Shown here piece by piece: positions 32,567 through 41,170 of a DNA stretch of 55,000 nucleotides. This DNA comes from an uncultured Collinsella sp. (GTDB lineage Bacteria > Actinomycetota > Coriobacteriia > Coriobacteriales > Coriobacteriaceae): the NCBI GenBank assembly GCA_900554645.1, contig USIE01000007.1, forward strand, positions 1 to 55,000, in the 5' to 3' direction. The notes below the pieces were generated by a model, which saw only the letters and a list, made by a program, of their open reading frames with translations, was not told the origin of the DNA and ran no database searches. The position numbers and the translations under genes are program-made. How positions within the stretch are numbered: the first letter of the stretch is position 1; every line of letters starts with the position of its first letter.

Positions 32567-33673
32567 ATGCTGCGTATAGCGACCATCGGCACATCCATGA
32601 TTACCGACGACTTTATCCAGGTCGTCAACGCCAACGACCAAGCCGCGTTTGTGGGCACGCTCTCGCGCGATGCCGAGCGCGGCGCCGCCTTTACCGCCGA
32701 ACACGGCGGCGAGCGTAACTTCACCGCACTTGACGAGCTTGCGTCCGCCGACGACGTCGACGCCGTCTACATCGGCAGCCCCAATGCGCTCCACTACGAG
32801 CAGGCCCTTGCCTGCATCGCCGGTGGCAAGCACGTCATCGTCGAGAAACCCTTCTGCGCCACCGAAGCGCAGGCGCTGGAAGTCTTCCGCGCTGCCGAGG
32901 CAGCAGGTGTCGTGGCCCTCGAGGCCATGCGTCCCCTCCACGATCCCGCCTTCCACGCCATCGAGGACGCCTTGGGCGAGATCGCCCCCATCCGCCGCGC
33001 CTCATTGCGCTTTGGCAAGTATTCCTCGCGCTACAACGAGATTCTCGCGGGACGCGCCACCAATATCTTCGACTGCAATATGGCATCGGGTTCCCTCATG
33101 GACATTGGCGTCTATACCGTCGAGCCCATGGTCGAGATCTTTGGCATGCCCTCCGGCCTTACGAGCATGACCACTCTGCTCGATCCCACCACGCGACAGC
33201 TCACGCACGGCCCCATCGATGGCTGCGGTTCCATCCTCGCCAGCTACGGCGGTGGCTGTATCTCCGTCGAGCTCGCGCACTCCAAAATTACGAACGACCT
33301 GTTGCCCTCGCAGATCGAAGGCGAGCGTGGCACTATCCAGATCGACCATCTGTCCACGCCCCGCAACGTCCGCATCGACTATCGCGGCGACGTCGTACGC
33401 GGCTCGGCGACCGAGGCACCGCGCGAACAGGGAGACAACGGCCGCGTGCTCGACCTGCCCAAATCGAGCAACACTATGGAATACGAACTCACAGACTTTA
33501 TCACCGCCATCGGCGGCATCGATAGCGTTAAGGAAGAGATTTGGGAGACCCCGGCGGGACGCCACGAGCTTGGCCACTACCGCGATGTCACACTCGTCTC
33601 ACTGCGCATCATGGATGCCGTGCGCCAGCAGGCCGGCATAACCTTCCCAGCCGACGCAGGCAAGCAGGCATAG
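32567..33673 (+). CDS. Gfo/Idh/MocA family oxidoreductase
   Basis: A 368-residue NAD(P)-dependent oxidoreductase of the dimeric dihydrodiol dehydrogenase-like type. The N-terminal Rossmann fold begins IATIGTSMITDDFIQ, and the catalytic loop reads VIVEKPFCATEAQA. The substrate domain has MDIGVYTVEPMVEIFG. GAGGGGG precedes the ATG. The acylphosphatase gene follows 2 nt later. It resembles the paralogue at 24283-25302 in architecture but differs in the dinucleotide site. Substrate unknown. Confidence 0.92.
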   Translation: MLRIATIGTSMITDDFIQVVNANDQAAFVGTLSRDAERGAAFTAEHGGERNFTALDELASADDVDAVYIGSPNALHYEQALACIAGGKHVIVEKPFCATEAQALEVFRAAEAAGVVALEAMRPLHDPAFHAIEDALGEIAPIRRASLRFGKYSSRYNEILAGRATNIFDCNMASGSLMDIGVYTVEPMVEIFGMPSGLTSMTTLLDPTTRQLTHGPIDGCGSILASYGGGCISVELAHSKITNDLLPSQIEGERGTIQIDHLSTPRNVRIDYRGDVVRGSATEAPREQGDNGRVLDLPKSSNTMEYELTDFITAIGGIDSVKEEIWETPAGRHELGHYRDVTLVSLRIMDAVRQQAGITFPADAGKQA

Positions 33674-33675
33674 CT

Positions 33676-34086
33676 ATGGGTCTCTTCGATACGTTCTTCT
33701 CCAGCGTCACCGGCGGCAGTCGAGAGCCTCAAAAACCATCAAACGTCGAGCTCGAGCTGCGCCGCAGGCTTACTGTGCTCGCAAGCGACGAGGCCACTCA
33801 AGACACTCCCCTGCGCTATTTCCTGCGCTGGGCGGGGCAAGTCCAGGGCGTTGGCTTTCGCTTTACCAACACCAACCTCGCGCAGGCACGCGCGCTCACC
33901 GGCTGGGTGCGTAACATGGAAGACGGCTCAGTCGAGATGGAGATACAGGGGGCTCCGGCAAACGTCCTATCTCATCTCGAGGCGCTTCATGCCTCCTACG
34001 AGCGCATGGGAACACGTTTTCGCCTCGTAGACGCCCAGGCCCGAGCCCCACTTGCCAATGAAGACGGTTTCACGCCTCGTTATTAG
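33676..34086 (+). CDS. acyP: Acylphosphatase with N-terminal extension
   Basis: A 136-residue protein. Residues about 45-135 form an acylphosphatase, which hydrolyses acyl phosphates. The signature GQVQGVGFRFTN has the catalytic Arg, and ALTGWVRNMEDGSVEMEIQG has the catalytic Asn. The first 45 residues (LFDTFFSSVTGG, then a charged helix) are extra to the usual 90-residue enzyme and are not recognised. The start at 33676 is directly after the oxidoreductase stop, so the two are coupled. Confidence 0.88.
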   Translation: MGLFDTFFSSVTGGSREPQKPSNVELELRRRLTVLASDEATQDTPLRYFLRWAGQVQGVGFRFTNTNLAQARALTGWVRNMEDGSVEMEIQGAPANVLSHLEALHASYERMGTRFRLVDAQARAPLANEDGFTPRY

Positions 34087-34147
34087 TATTGTGTGCTAAA
34101 TACGGTATCATTTACCTACGACCGTTGATAGAAAAGAGGCGAGGCGC

Positions 34148-34528
34148 ATGGCGGTGCAAAGAAGGAATACCAGGCAGCGAAAGCTGGTTCTTGACGCCGT
34201 GCGCCAAAGCTATAACCATCCCACCGCCGACGAAATCTACAACGTCGTGCGCGCGCAGGATGACAAAATCAGCCGCGGCACGGTCTACCGCAACCTCAAT
34301 CTCTTGGCCGACGCCGGCGAGATTCTCTCCATCAAGACGCCGGGCGGCAGCCGCTTCGATCGCACGATCGAGCCGCATGCGCATATCATCTGCACCTCGT
34401 GCAGCCGCGTCATCGACGTACCGCTCCCCTTCGATGCCCAACTCGACGCCAAGGCATCCGAGCAAATCGGCTGGCACGTCACGTCGCACTACACCATCTT
34501 CGAGGGTCTCTGCCCCGACTGCCGGTAG
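34148..34528 (+). CDS. Fur/PerR-family metalloregulator
   Basis: A 126-residue Fur-family protein. The winged helix covers residues about 5-75 (RQRKLVLDAVRQSYNHPTADEIYN, SRGTVYRNLNLLADAGEI). The metal domain has HAHIICTSCSRVIDVPLP and a final CPDC, the two CxxC pairs of the structural zinc site. The His in RFDRTIEPHAH belongs to the regulatory site. It could be PerR- or Fur-type; the short protein and HAHIIC order lean to PerR. Weak -35 and -10 elements lie about 50 nt upstream. Confidence 0.9.
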   Translation: MAVQRRNTRQRKLVLDAVRQSYNHPTADEIYNVVRAQDDKISRGTVYRNLNLLADAGEILSIKTPGGSRFDRTIEPHAHIICTSCSRVIDVPLPFDAQLDAKASEQIGWHVTSHYTIFEGLCPDCR

Positions 34529-34543
34529 ATGTTTGGGACATGC

Positions 34544-35341
34544 CTACTCAGCAAGTAGACGACGCAGCTCCTCTTCGACCGTATGCGCGTAGCGGACACG
34601 GTCGTTGATGCCGCGCATGGTGGGGTTGCAGCTCTCCATCAGATAGGGATGGCCCACGACGTTGAGCATGTCGCGATCGTTCTCATTGTCGCCAAACGCC
34701 ATCATCGCATCGGGCGAGATCCCCAGGGCACGACCGTAATCGGCAAGCGCGGACCCCTTGCCCGAATCAAAGCCGATAAAGTCGGTCCATTCGGTTCCCG
34801 ACGTCATCACGTCAACACGGTCGCTAAAGAGGCACTCAAAATACTCCAGCGCCGCCGGCTGCTCCGCCTCGGGCGTCTGGAAGGCAATCTTAATGACATC
34901 CTCGTCAATGTCTTCGGGACGGTCGACTACCGCCACATCACAATGGACCTCATAACGCAGGTGGTCAACAAACGCATCGTTGCTGCTCATGGTGTAGAGG
35001 CGCCCCTCACACGAAAGGGTCACGTCGGCATGGGGGTACGCAACCACGGCATTCGCGATATCCATGGCTAGGCCACGCTCCATAGAACGCTTGACCACGG
35101 CACGCCCCTCGCTCATGACCAGGGCTCCGTTTTCGCATACATAGGAGAGTTCATCGGCCACCGGGGCAAACAGGTAGCGCAGGCTCGTATATTGACGGCC
35201 ACTCGCCGGCATAAACACGATACCGCGACGATGCAGCTCATCGATGAGCTCAAAGGCCTCGGAACGCGGCTCGTGCTCCCCCGGATGCAGCAACGTGCCG
35301 TCCAAATCGCATGCAATCAGCTTAATTCCCTCAAGGCCCAT
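34544..35341 (-). CDS. Cof-type HAD-IIB phosphatase
   Basis: A 265-residue HAD-IIB hydrolase. Motifs: IACDLDGTLLHPG, MPASGRQYTSL, ALGISPDAMMAFGDNENDRDML. The Lys of motif III is in DSGKGSALADYG. GGGGGAAAG precedes ATG 35341. It converges with the Fur gene, whose stop is 16 nt away. Sugar phosphatase activity is expected but the substrate is open. Confidence 0.92.
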   Translation of the reverse strand: MGLEGIKLIACDLDGTLLHPGEHEPRSEAFELIDELHRRGIVFMPASGRQYTSLRYLFAPVADELSYVCENGALVMSEGRAVVKRSMERGLAMDIANAVVAYPHADVTLSCEGRLYTMSSNDAFVDHLRYEVHCDVAVVDRPEDIDEDVIKIAFQTPEAEQPAALEYFECLFSDRVDVMTSGTEWTDFIGFDSGKGSALADYGRALGISPDAMMAFGDNENDRDMLNVVGHPYLMESCNPTMRGINDRVRYAHTVEEELRRLLAE

Positions 35342-35424
35342 ATACTTTCCCCCAAAGCACCGCATCAACAGCAAGACGGGCTTTGAATAGTTGCCTCTCA
35401 AAGTCCGTCTTACTCATACGCACG

Positions 35425-36003
35425 TTAACCGCGCGCCTTCTTTACGATCGTAAAGTCTGGAGCCATGCTCACGACGGCATCCGCCGCACTCGACGCAAAG
35501 CGCCGGTCCGCATCGAGTTCACGGGTAACCACCGAGAGCCGAACGCCCTCGACGCCCCGGAGCATGCGGCCCAAAACAGGCTGCACCGGCGTATACATGC
35601 GCACGGTATACTCGTCCGAATCGCCTCGGAAAAGCGGCGCGTGCATATTGCCGATCTCCCAGCACGCATGCGCGAGCGCAATCGGGTCCATGCGGTCAAC
35701 TTCGACCAAATAAACCTCGGCACTGCGCAGGCGCACGACAACCGCCACGGGCACCATGCCCGAACGGTCGATGGCGAGCACGTCGCCGTCGGTAAAACGA
35801 CCGCCGTCGGCAGCATCCAGCCGAACATCGACCGTGCGCCCCAGCTCCGTCACGCCCACAAGCGCGCATACATCAGCCTGGTCCCAATCGAGCAGCAGCT
35901 CGTCAACTTCAAAGACGCCGCCCAACTTCCGGCGAAGCAGGAGTTCATAGGACGGGTCGTTGAGATTTCCGAGACACGCTGTCGAAACCAGATTCACAGG
36001 CAT
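35425..36003 (-). CDS. UreE-like metallochaperone
   Basis: A 192-residue protein whose C-terminal part matches UreE, the nickel chaperone for urease: ALAHACWEIGNMHAPLF (UreE has YHLGNRH) and VLGRMLRGVEGVRLSVVTREL. The N-terminal half has the UreE beta domain (DGDVLAIDRSGMVPVAVVV). The His of GNMH is the bridging metal ligand in UreE dimers. The His-rich tail is absent. It starts 3 nt after the FKBP-type gene, forming a pair. No urease subunit or other accessory gene is in the window. It may deliver nickel to another enzyme or have taken on a new role. Confidence 0.72.
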   Translation of the reverse strand: MPVNLVSTACLGNLNDPSYELLLRRKLGGVFEVDELLLDWDQADVCALVGVTELGRTVDVRLDAADGGRFTDGDVLAIDRSGMVPVAVVVRLRSAEVYLVEVDRMDPIALAHACWEIGNMHAPLFRGDSDEYTVRMYTPVQPVLGRMLRGVEGVRLSVVTRELDADRRFASSAADAVVSMAPDFTIVKKARG

Positions 36004-36006
36004 AGC

Positions 36007-36435
36007 CTAGTCCTCGACCTCAACGAGCTCGATATCAAAGTTGAGGTCCTTGCCGGCAAGCTCGTGGTTGGCATCGAGCGTCACAGCCTCGGGCGTTACG
36101 TCGATGACGACGGCGGGGACAGGCATGCCGCTCGGCGTGGACAGGAAGAGCTTCATGCCCTTCTCGATCTGCTCGATGTTGGGAACCTGCTCGGCCGGGA
36201 AGGTAATAACCATCTCGGGATTGTGCTCGCCGTAGGCATCGGCAGCAGGAATGTGCACGGTCTTCTTCTCGCCCACCTGCATGTCGACAACAGCGGCGTC
36301 GAAGCCCTTGATCATCTGACCGGCGCCGCAGGTGAACTCCAGCGGCTCGCCGCGATCGTAGGAGCTATCGAACTGCGTGCCGTCGTCGAGCGTGCCGCGA
36401 TAATGAGTCTTGACCTTCTTGCCCTGGTTGGACAT
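36007..36435 (-). CDS. FKBP-type peptidyl-prolyl isomerase (SlyD-like)
   Basis: A 142-residue FKBP-fold isomerase. VKTHYRGTLDDGTQFDSSYDRG starts the domain, GAGQMIKGFDAAVVDMQVGEKK is the active-site loop, and an inserted-in-flap domain follows (about residues 65-120), as in SlyD. The His-rich metal tail of E. coli SlyD is missing. GGAGG precedes ATG 36435. It is upstream of the UreE-like gene; SlyD assists nickel insertion in hydrogenase maturation in E. coli, so a shared metal role is plausible. Confidence 0.93.
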   Translation of the reverse strand: MSNQGKKVKTHYRGTLDDGTQFDSSYDRGEPLEFTCGAGQMIKGFDAAVVDMQVGEKKTVHIPAADAYGEHNPEMVITFPAEQVPNIEQIEKGMKLFLSTPSGMPVPAVVIDVTPEAVTLDANHELAGKDLNFDIELVEVED

Positions 36436-36555
36436 GGTAACCTCCGTGATAAGGGCGGCGCGCAACGCGGGCCGCCGTGAACATATGGCGCTAACTATAC
36501 CCTAGTCATACAATTCAATGACAGTTTGCAAAGAAACGCTGCAACCGGAGGAACC

Positions 36556-37569
36556 ATGGCATATCCCGTATTTGACCTACACTGCGACACCGCCGACCGC
36601 ATCGGCTGGGCCACGCTCGATCTCGACCTGCGCTTTACCGCCGGCACCGACGGTTATTTCCCCGGCGACGAAACGCATCCGCAAGATTTCGACCTCATCG
36701 AGGGCAACGCCTGCGCCATCTCGCTCGCAAAGATCGGCAACACGCCATGGGCACAGTGCTTCGCCACGTTTGTCCCCGATGAGATTCCCACCGCCCACGC
36801 CGCGCGCTTCCAGGCGCAGATCATGGCGCATATGAGCGGCCAGGCAATGCTCAACCACGACCGCATGGTCAACGTACGCAGCGCGGCAGACATTCGCCCC
36901 GCGCTCAAAGACGGCAAGGTCGCCTGCATCCACACCATCGAAAACGCCACGTTCTTTGCCGAGGACCCCGCGCTGATCGAGGTGCTCAAGAGCTTGGGCG
37001 TACTCATGTCATCGCTCAGCTGGAATGCGCAGGGACCGCTCGCGAGCGGACACGATACCCACGCCGGCCTCACCGCCGCCGGCATCGAGGCACTTACGCA
37101 GATGGAGCACGCCGGCATGGTGCTTGACGTCTCCCACCTCAACGATGAGTGCTTTGACGAGGTTGTCGCCCACGCCACACGTCCCTTCGTCGCCAGCCAC
37201 TCCAACTCTCGTGCAGTTTGCGGCGTTAAGCGCAACCTTACCGACGACCAGTTCCGCACCATTCGCGACATGGGTGGCATCGTCGGCCTCAACTACTGCA
37301 GCGAGTTCCTTTCCAACGACGCAACCGACAAGACAGCCGCAGACGTCACCTTCGACCAGCTGGCGGCACATATCGAGCACTGGCTCGACCTGGGCGGCGA
37401 GGACGTCATCGCGCTCGGCGGCGACTGGGACGGTGCCACGGTGCCCGCCTTCCTCTCCGATGCCAGCAAGATGCCCGAGTTCCAGAACATGCTCTCCAAG
37501 CACTTTGGCAAGACCGTGATGCAGAAGCTCTGCAGCGATAATGCCCTTGCCTTCTTTGAGCGTTATTAA
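36556..37569 (+). CDS. Membrane dipeptidase family (peptidase M19)
   Basis: A 337-residue M19 (renal dipeptidase-like) zinc peptidase. The first metal motif is FDLHCDTADRIGW, followed by CIHTIENATFFAEDP, MVLDVSHLNDECFDEV with bridging His, PFVASHSNSRAVCGV with the second His, and GGDWDGATVP. No signal peptide is seen, so it is cytoplasmic. CGGAGGA precedes the ATG. It would cleave dipeptides, including D-amino acid or beta-lactam-like ones. It is divergent from the FKBP gene. Confidence 0.93.
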   Translation: MAYPVFDLHCDTADRIGWATLDLDLRFTAGTDGYFPGDETHPQDFDLIEGNACAISLAKIGNTPWAQCFATFVPDEIPTAHAARFQAQIMAHMSGQAMLNHDRMVNVRSAADIRPALKDGKVACIHTIENATFFAEDPALIEVLKSLGVLMSSLSWNAQGPLASGHDTHAGLTAAGIEALTQMEHAGMVLDVSHLNDECFDEVVAHATRPFVASHSNSRAVCGVKRNLTDDQFRTIRDMGGIVGLNYCSEFLSNDATDKTAADVTFDQLAAHIEHWLDLGGEDVIALGGDWDGATVPAFLSDASKMPEFQNMLSKHFGKTVMQKLCSDNALAFFERY

Positions 37570-37583
37570 TTTCACATCCCCTG

Positions 37584-37622
37584 AGCGGGCCGGCATGCCG
37601 AACGGTCGACATGCCGGCCCGT
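37584..37622. terminator. Hairpin after M19 dipeptidase gene
   Basis: A 13-bp stem of CGGGCCGGCATG type flanks a 12-nt loop. It lacks a T tract on the plus strand. It may protect the 3' end or attenuate read-through to the M48-like gene. Confidence 0.5.
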
Positions 37623-37643
37623 CCCCAATCTGAAGGACCACTT

Positions 37644-38420
37644 TTGACGCAGCAATTTACGCTTTTCCTACCCCAACCGGATGGGACTCCCATCCCCGTC
37701 GTCGTTACCAAAAAGCGCGTCAAAAACTTCAACCTGCGCGTCACATCGAGCGGTGAGGTCCACGCCAGCGCACCGCTCGGCGCCAGCCGCGAGCGTATCG
37801 AAGCGTTTGTGAAGCGCAACAGCGCCTGGATTATCAGACGACTTGCCCAGCGCGAGCAACGTCAGGCGACGGCGCGAGAGCCGCTCAGCCCCTCGTCCAT
37901 CATTGCACTTTGGGGCAAGCCCATCACGGTACAAGATGCGCTCGATCGCAACTTTGCATCACCCGCACCGCGGCCCAAGCAGGCCACCTTCGCAAGTTTT
38001 ATGGGTGCCGACAAATCGAACGAACGCCCACAGGCCAAGCGGCGCGCAACCCTCGACGGCCTGACGTCCGATGAGCTCCAGACCCGCATCGACCAGCTCT
38101 ATGCATCCGAGGTCACCACGGCGCTGCGCGATATGGTGCGCGCGTACGAAATCGCAATGGGTGTCGCCGTTTCCCGCGTTTCCGTGCGCAGCATGAAAAC
38201 GCGCTGGGGATCATGCACGCCCAAAACCGGCGCCATTCGCATCGCACGAGAACTTGCCGCCTACCCCGTCGAGTGCCTTGACATGGTTGTCGCCCACGAG
38301 CTCGTCCACCTGCTCGAACCGAGCCACAATCATCGGTTTCACGCGCTGCTCGACACGTACTGCCCCAACAACAGGGCTCTGTCGCAGCGGCTCAAAAAAC
38401 CGCCCGCCAACGAGCTCTAG
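37644..38420 (+). CDS. YgjP-like zinc metallopeptidase
   Basis: A 258-residue protein of the YgjP/DUF45 (SprT-like) group. The C-terminal domain has VRSMKTRWGSCTPKTGAIR and the zinc motif VVAHELVHLLEPSHNHRFH, in which HExxH is HELVH and a third His follows. The N-terminal 90 residues are a beta-rich domain seen in the family (KKRVKNFNLRVTSSGEVHAS). The start is TTG 37644 behind GAAGGA. Substrate unknown. It converges with folB, only 6 nt apart. Confidence 0.9.
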   Translation: MTQQFTLFLPQPDGTPIPVVVTKKRVKNFNLRVTSSGEVHASAPLGASRERIEAFVKRNSAWIIRRLAQREQRQATAREPLSPSSIIALWGKPITVQDALDRNFASPAPRPKQATFASFMGADKSNERPQAKRRATLDGLTSDELQTRIDQLYASEVTTALRDMVRAYEIAMGVAVSRVSVRSMKTRWGSCTPKTGAIRIARELAAYPVECLDMVVAHELVHLLEPSHNHRFHALLDTYCPNNRALSQRLKKPPANEL

Positions 38421-38426
38421 AGTCGG

Positions 38427-38912
38427 TTAGCGCACACGCTCGATCTCGACACCGCAGCTTGCCAGGGGAAGACCGACGGGCGCCCAAGGCTTATCGAGCT
38501 TAACGTGCACGCCAAGCAGCAGGGGGTAACGACGCAGCAGCATCTGGGCCACACCCTCGGCTGCAGCCTCGATGAGCTTAAACGTATGCTCGCGCAGATA
38601 GCCATCGACATCGTGGCACACCGAGCCGTAGTCAATCGAAGCGTCCAGGTTATCGTGCTCCCCCGCTGCACGCAGGTCGGCATAGAGCACCAAGGACACG
38701 ATGAACTTCTGGCCCAGCGCGTTCTCTTCGGGATACACGCCGTGGTTGGCAAAGACCTCGAGACCGTCGATAGTAATGCGGTCAGCATGGCGCAGATCGT
38801 CATAGCTCACGTGGGGAACCGCCGTTGCGGTGGATATTTCGCCCCTTCCACGGCGGGCGAGCTCGGCGCCTTCAGTCTTGGTTGCATTCTCGGGCAGTTT
38901 CTTGTTGCTCAT
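38427..38912 (-). CDS. folB: Dihydroneopterin aldolase
   Basis: A 161-residue FolB, which cleaves dihydroneopterin in folate synthesis. Motifs: DRITIDGLEVFANHGVYPEEN with the catalytic region, SIDYGSVCHDVDGYL, KLIEAAAEGVAQMLL with the catalytic Glu/Lys area, and VHVKLDKPWAPVGLP with the Lys. About 40 extra N-terminal residues (basic, unknown role) precede the core of about 120. AAGGAGA precedes the ATG. It is the third gene of a folE-HD-folB cluster. Confidence 0.92.
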   Translation of the reverse strand: MSNKKLPENATKTEGAELARRGRGEISTATAVPHVSYDDLRHADRITIDGLEVFANHGVYPEENALGQKFIVSLVLYADLRAAGEHDNLDASIDYGSVCHDVDGYLREHTFKLIEAAAEGVAQMLLRRYPLLLGVHVKLDKPWAPVGLPLASCGVEIERVR

Positions 38913-38955
38913 CGCGATCGTCTCCTTCGTTTAGAACCCCGACCGCGTAAACTAA

Positions 38956-39537
38956 CTACACGCGAATCGACAGGTTCTTTTTATCATCGCTCCAGTTGCA
39001 AGCATTGCGCGCGGGGCATGCAAAGCAGGCGCGCGACGCTTTGTCGGCTGCATAGAGCAGGCGCTCGAGCGGTTGGCTGTTCACGCGCAGCTTTCGATGG
39101 CCCAGAATGGCCGTCTTAATGGCTGCGGCATCGGCCGGCTCAAACGCCACGTCATCGGGCATGCCGCCGAGAATTGCATCAGCGACGCGCTCGCTTGCAA
39201 CATCATGGGATATACCCGATTCATACTGTTCATCTTTGCCGATATCGTGAAGAAGTGCCGTGGCGTAGATGACCTCGCGGTCAAATTCGAGCTGTTCCTC
39301 GAGATTCTTGATCCACATAATGCGAGCAACATCCAGCAGGTGGTCAATACCGTGGCGGCAGAAGATGCGCCCCGATTCCAACTGTGCAATGTTGCCCAGG
39401 TGCCGACGGAACAGCCCGTTGGCACAAATGTAATCAATGCGAGGCATGGCACCAAAGGGAGTCAGGCCCGAAGCCATAAAGCCGCGACGCGACGTCCCCT
39501 CATCGGTCTTCGATGTAAAGTCGTTGACGACCCTCAT
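38956..39537 (-). CDS. HD-domain protein in folate cluster
   Basis: A 193-residue HD hydrolase. The metal-binding motif is ATALLHDIGKDEQYESG (HD pair), with a leading His in RHGIDHLLDVARI and a later His in ILGHRKLRV. The C terminus holds Cys residues CFACPARNACNW. ATG 39537 is 1 nt after the folE stop. HD proteins in folate clusters may remove phosphates from dihydroneopterin triphosphate, a step that often lacks a known enzyme. This role is inferred from the position between folE and folB. Confidence 0.82.
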   Translation of the reverse strand: MRVVNDFTSKTDEGTSRRGFMASGLTPFGAMPRIDYICANGLFRRHLGNIAQLESGRIFCRHGIDHLLDVARIMWIKNLEEQLEFDREVIYATALLHDIGKDEQYESGISHDVASERVADAILGGMPDDVAFEPADAAAIKTAILGHRKLRVNSQPLERLLYAADKASRACFACPARNACNWSDDKKNLSIRV

Positions 39538-39538
39538 G

Positions 39539-40096
39539 CTAACGGCCCAGCATCCTAAAGAACCGCTCCTCGAGCGACGGATCGGTCTCAAAGACGCCGC
39601 GGCGAGCGAGCGTCACGGTCTTGGTGCCAGGCTTTTGCACGCCACGCATGGTCATGCACATGTGCTCGGCCTCCATGAGCACGATCGCCCCCTGGGGAGC
39701 AAGATAGTCCATAAGGGCATCGGCAACCTGCGCACACAGCTGCTCCTGCAGCTGCAGACGGCGGGCATAGACCTCCACCGTGCGGGCAAGCTTGGAAAGC
39801 CCGGCCACGCGGCCATTGGGGATATAACCGATCGCTGCCTTGCCATAAAACGGCAGCAAATGGTGCTCGCACAGCGAATAGAACGTGATGTCGCGCTCGA
39901 TAACCAAATCGTTCGAAGCAACGGCAAAGGTTTTGGACAGGTGCTCCTCAGCGCTCTGGTCCATACCGCCGGCAATCTCACCATACATACGGGCAACACG
40001 CGCCGGGGTCTCCAGCAGGCCCTCACGAGTTGGGTCCTCGCCTATGCCCTCAAGCAACAGCTTAATGGCGGCCTCGACTTTTTCCTGATCGACCAT
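39539..40096 (-). CDS. folE: GTP cyclohydrolase I
   Basis: A 185-residue FolE, which converts GTP to dihydroneopterin triphosphate. Zinc and catalytic residues are in [22 protein letters not shown], and [20 protein letters not shown] and [16 protein letters not shown] complete the site. ATG 40096 is the first with a GTGAGG-type site. It heads the folE-HD-folB cluster. It may also serve queuosine or tetrahydrobiopterin synthesis, but the folB gene favours folate. Confidence 0.96.
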   Translation of the reverse strand: MVDQEKVEAAIKLLLEGIGEDPTREGLLETPARVARMYGEIAGGMDQSAEEHLSKTFAVASNDLVIERDITFYSLCEHHLLPFYGKAAIGYIPNGRVAGLSKLARTVEVYARRLQLQEQLCAQVADALMDYLAPQGAIVLMEAEHMCMTMRGVQKPGTKTVTLARRGVFETDPSLEERFFRMLGR

Positions 40097-40162
40097 CTGG
40101 GCCTCACTTTTCCGATTAAACGTTCGCACTATGGTACCACGCCGGCGCACAGCCGCCACCAG

Positions 40163-40744
40163 CTACATAGTATGGGTCGAATAGACAGGATCGTCCCGCC
40201 AAAGCTCCACAGCGTCGCAAAGCGCAACATCCTCACGCGCAGCACGGGCGCGCGTGGCGTTCATATCGATCACACGCTGATTGCTCGAGCCCCTAAAGCG
40301 CAGCGTGATATCGTACAGATCCTGAACAAACGGACCGTCCACCAACATATCAAGACAGGCAAGGATACGGTCCGTCACCTCGGTATGATGACGGCCATCC
40401 GGCATGAGCTCCTCGAGCACATCACCGGTAAAGCACCAAATAGTCTTCCCCGACTCTACGGGATAGGCAGCGCGAACACGCTCGACAAAGTCAACAAGCC
40501 CCGCCTGATTCTCGGGCTCCATAGGCTCGCCGCCCAAAATCGTCAGACCGTCAATAAAGGGATGGTCGAGGCTCTCGATAATCTTGTCCTCGACGGCACG
40601 ATCGAAGGGCTCACCCGCAGCAAAGTCCCAGGCGACAGAGTTAAAGCAATTCTTGCACCCACGACGGCATCCGCTCACAAACAGAGAAGTACGAACGCCT
40701 TCCCCATCAGCAATGTCGAAATACTTAATGTTCGCGTAGTTCAT
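40163..40744 (-). CDS. nrdG: Anaerobic ribonucleotide reductase activase
   Basis: A 193-residue radical-SAM enzyme that installs the glycyl radical on NrdD. The cluster motif is SGCRRGCKNCFN (CxxxCxxC) near residue 30. GLTILGGEPMEPENQAG follows, and the C terminus has VDGPFVQDLYDITLRFRGSSNQRVID. ATG 40744 has GGGAGAG upstream; an unusual hairpin lies next to that site. It is separated from nrdD by 426 bp with two large hairpins. Confidence 0.96.
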   Translation of the reverse strand: MNYANIKYFDIADGEGVRTSLFVSGCRRGCKNCFNSVAWDFAAGEPFDRAVEDKIIESLDHPFIDGLTILGGEPMEPENQAGLVDFVERVRAAYPVESGKTIWCFTGDVLEELMPDGRHHTEVTDRILACLDMLVDGPFVQDLYDITLRFRGSSNQRVIDMNATRARAAREDVALCDAVELWRDDPVYSTHTM

Positions 40745-40759
40745 AAGTGACTCTCCCGG

Positions 40760-40843
40760 GAGGCCGGGACATATCATCCCGTCCTCAAACATTCTCGGCC
40801 TGCGGCCTGCGAAACTGCGGGCGGGACGATATGTCCCGGCCTC
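40760..40843. repeat. Large hairpin upstream of nrdG
   Basis: A perfect 15-bp arm pair (40760-40774 with 40829-40843) continues inward for about 10 bp with one mismatch and one wobble. The loop contains CGGCCTGCGGCCTG. On the minus strand it ends beside the nrdG ribosome-binding site and could mask it. Confidence 0.7.
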
Positions 40844-41027
40844 ATGCAAAGGGTAACTCAATGAACGAAGCGAACATCGAGCATAGGGTTCGAGGTCCAA
40901 TAAAAAATGGGCTGCAGCTCAACCGCCATTGAAAGCAAATCGCCACCGCAGGTCAACTCATTTCCGCTAAGAACTTCGAGGAGTGAGCAGACCGCGTGCT
41001 GCATCTCAGCTACGTCAACTTGGCTGC

Positions 41028-41153
41028 ACCGTAGCGAGACGCCGGACCTTTGCTCGATATGAGTTCCGCACGAACAGGAGGCGCCAGTGGCGCCTCCGTC
41101 GTGAGTCAGGACTGTCCGAAATAGCGAGCAAAGGTCCGGGGGCTCGCTACGGG
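41028..41153. repeat. Nested inverted repeats between nrdD and nrdG
   Basis: CCGTAGCGAG (41029-41038) pairs with 41143-41152; GGACCTTTGCTCG (41044-41056) pairs with 41125-41137; and a central perfect hairpin GGAGGCGCC/GGCGCCTCC (41077-41085 with 41089-41097) forms the tip. Together they make a 126-nt cruciform-like fold directly after the nrdD stop. No open frame is in it. The remaining stretch 40844-41027 shows nothing convincing. Confidence 0.75.
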
Positions 41154-41170
41154 GTAGCCTGGGATGGATA

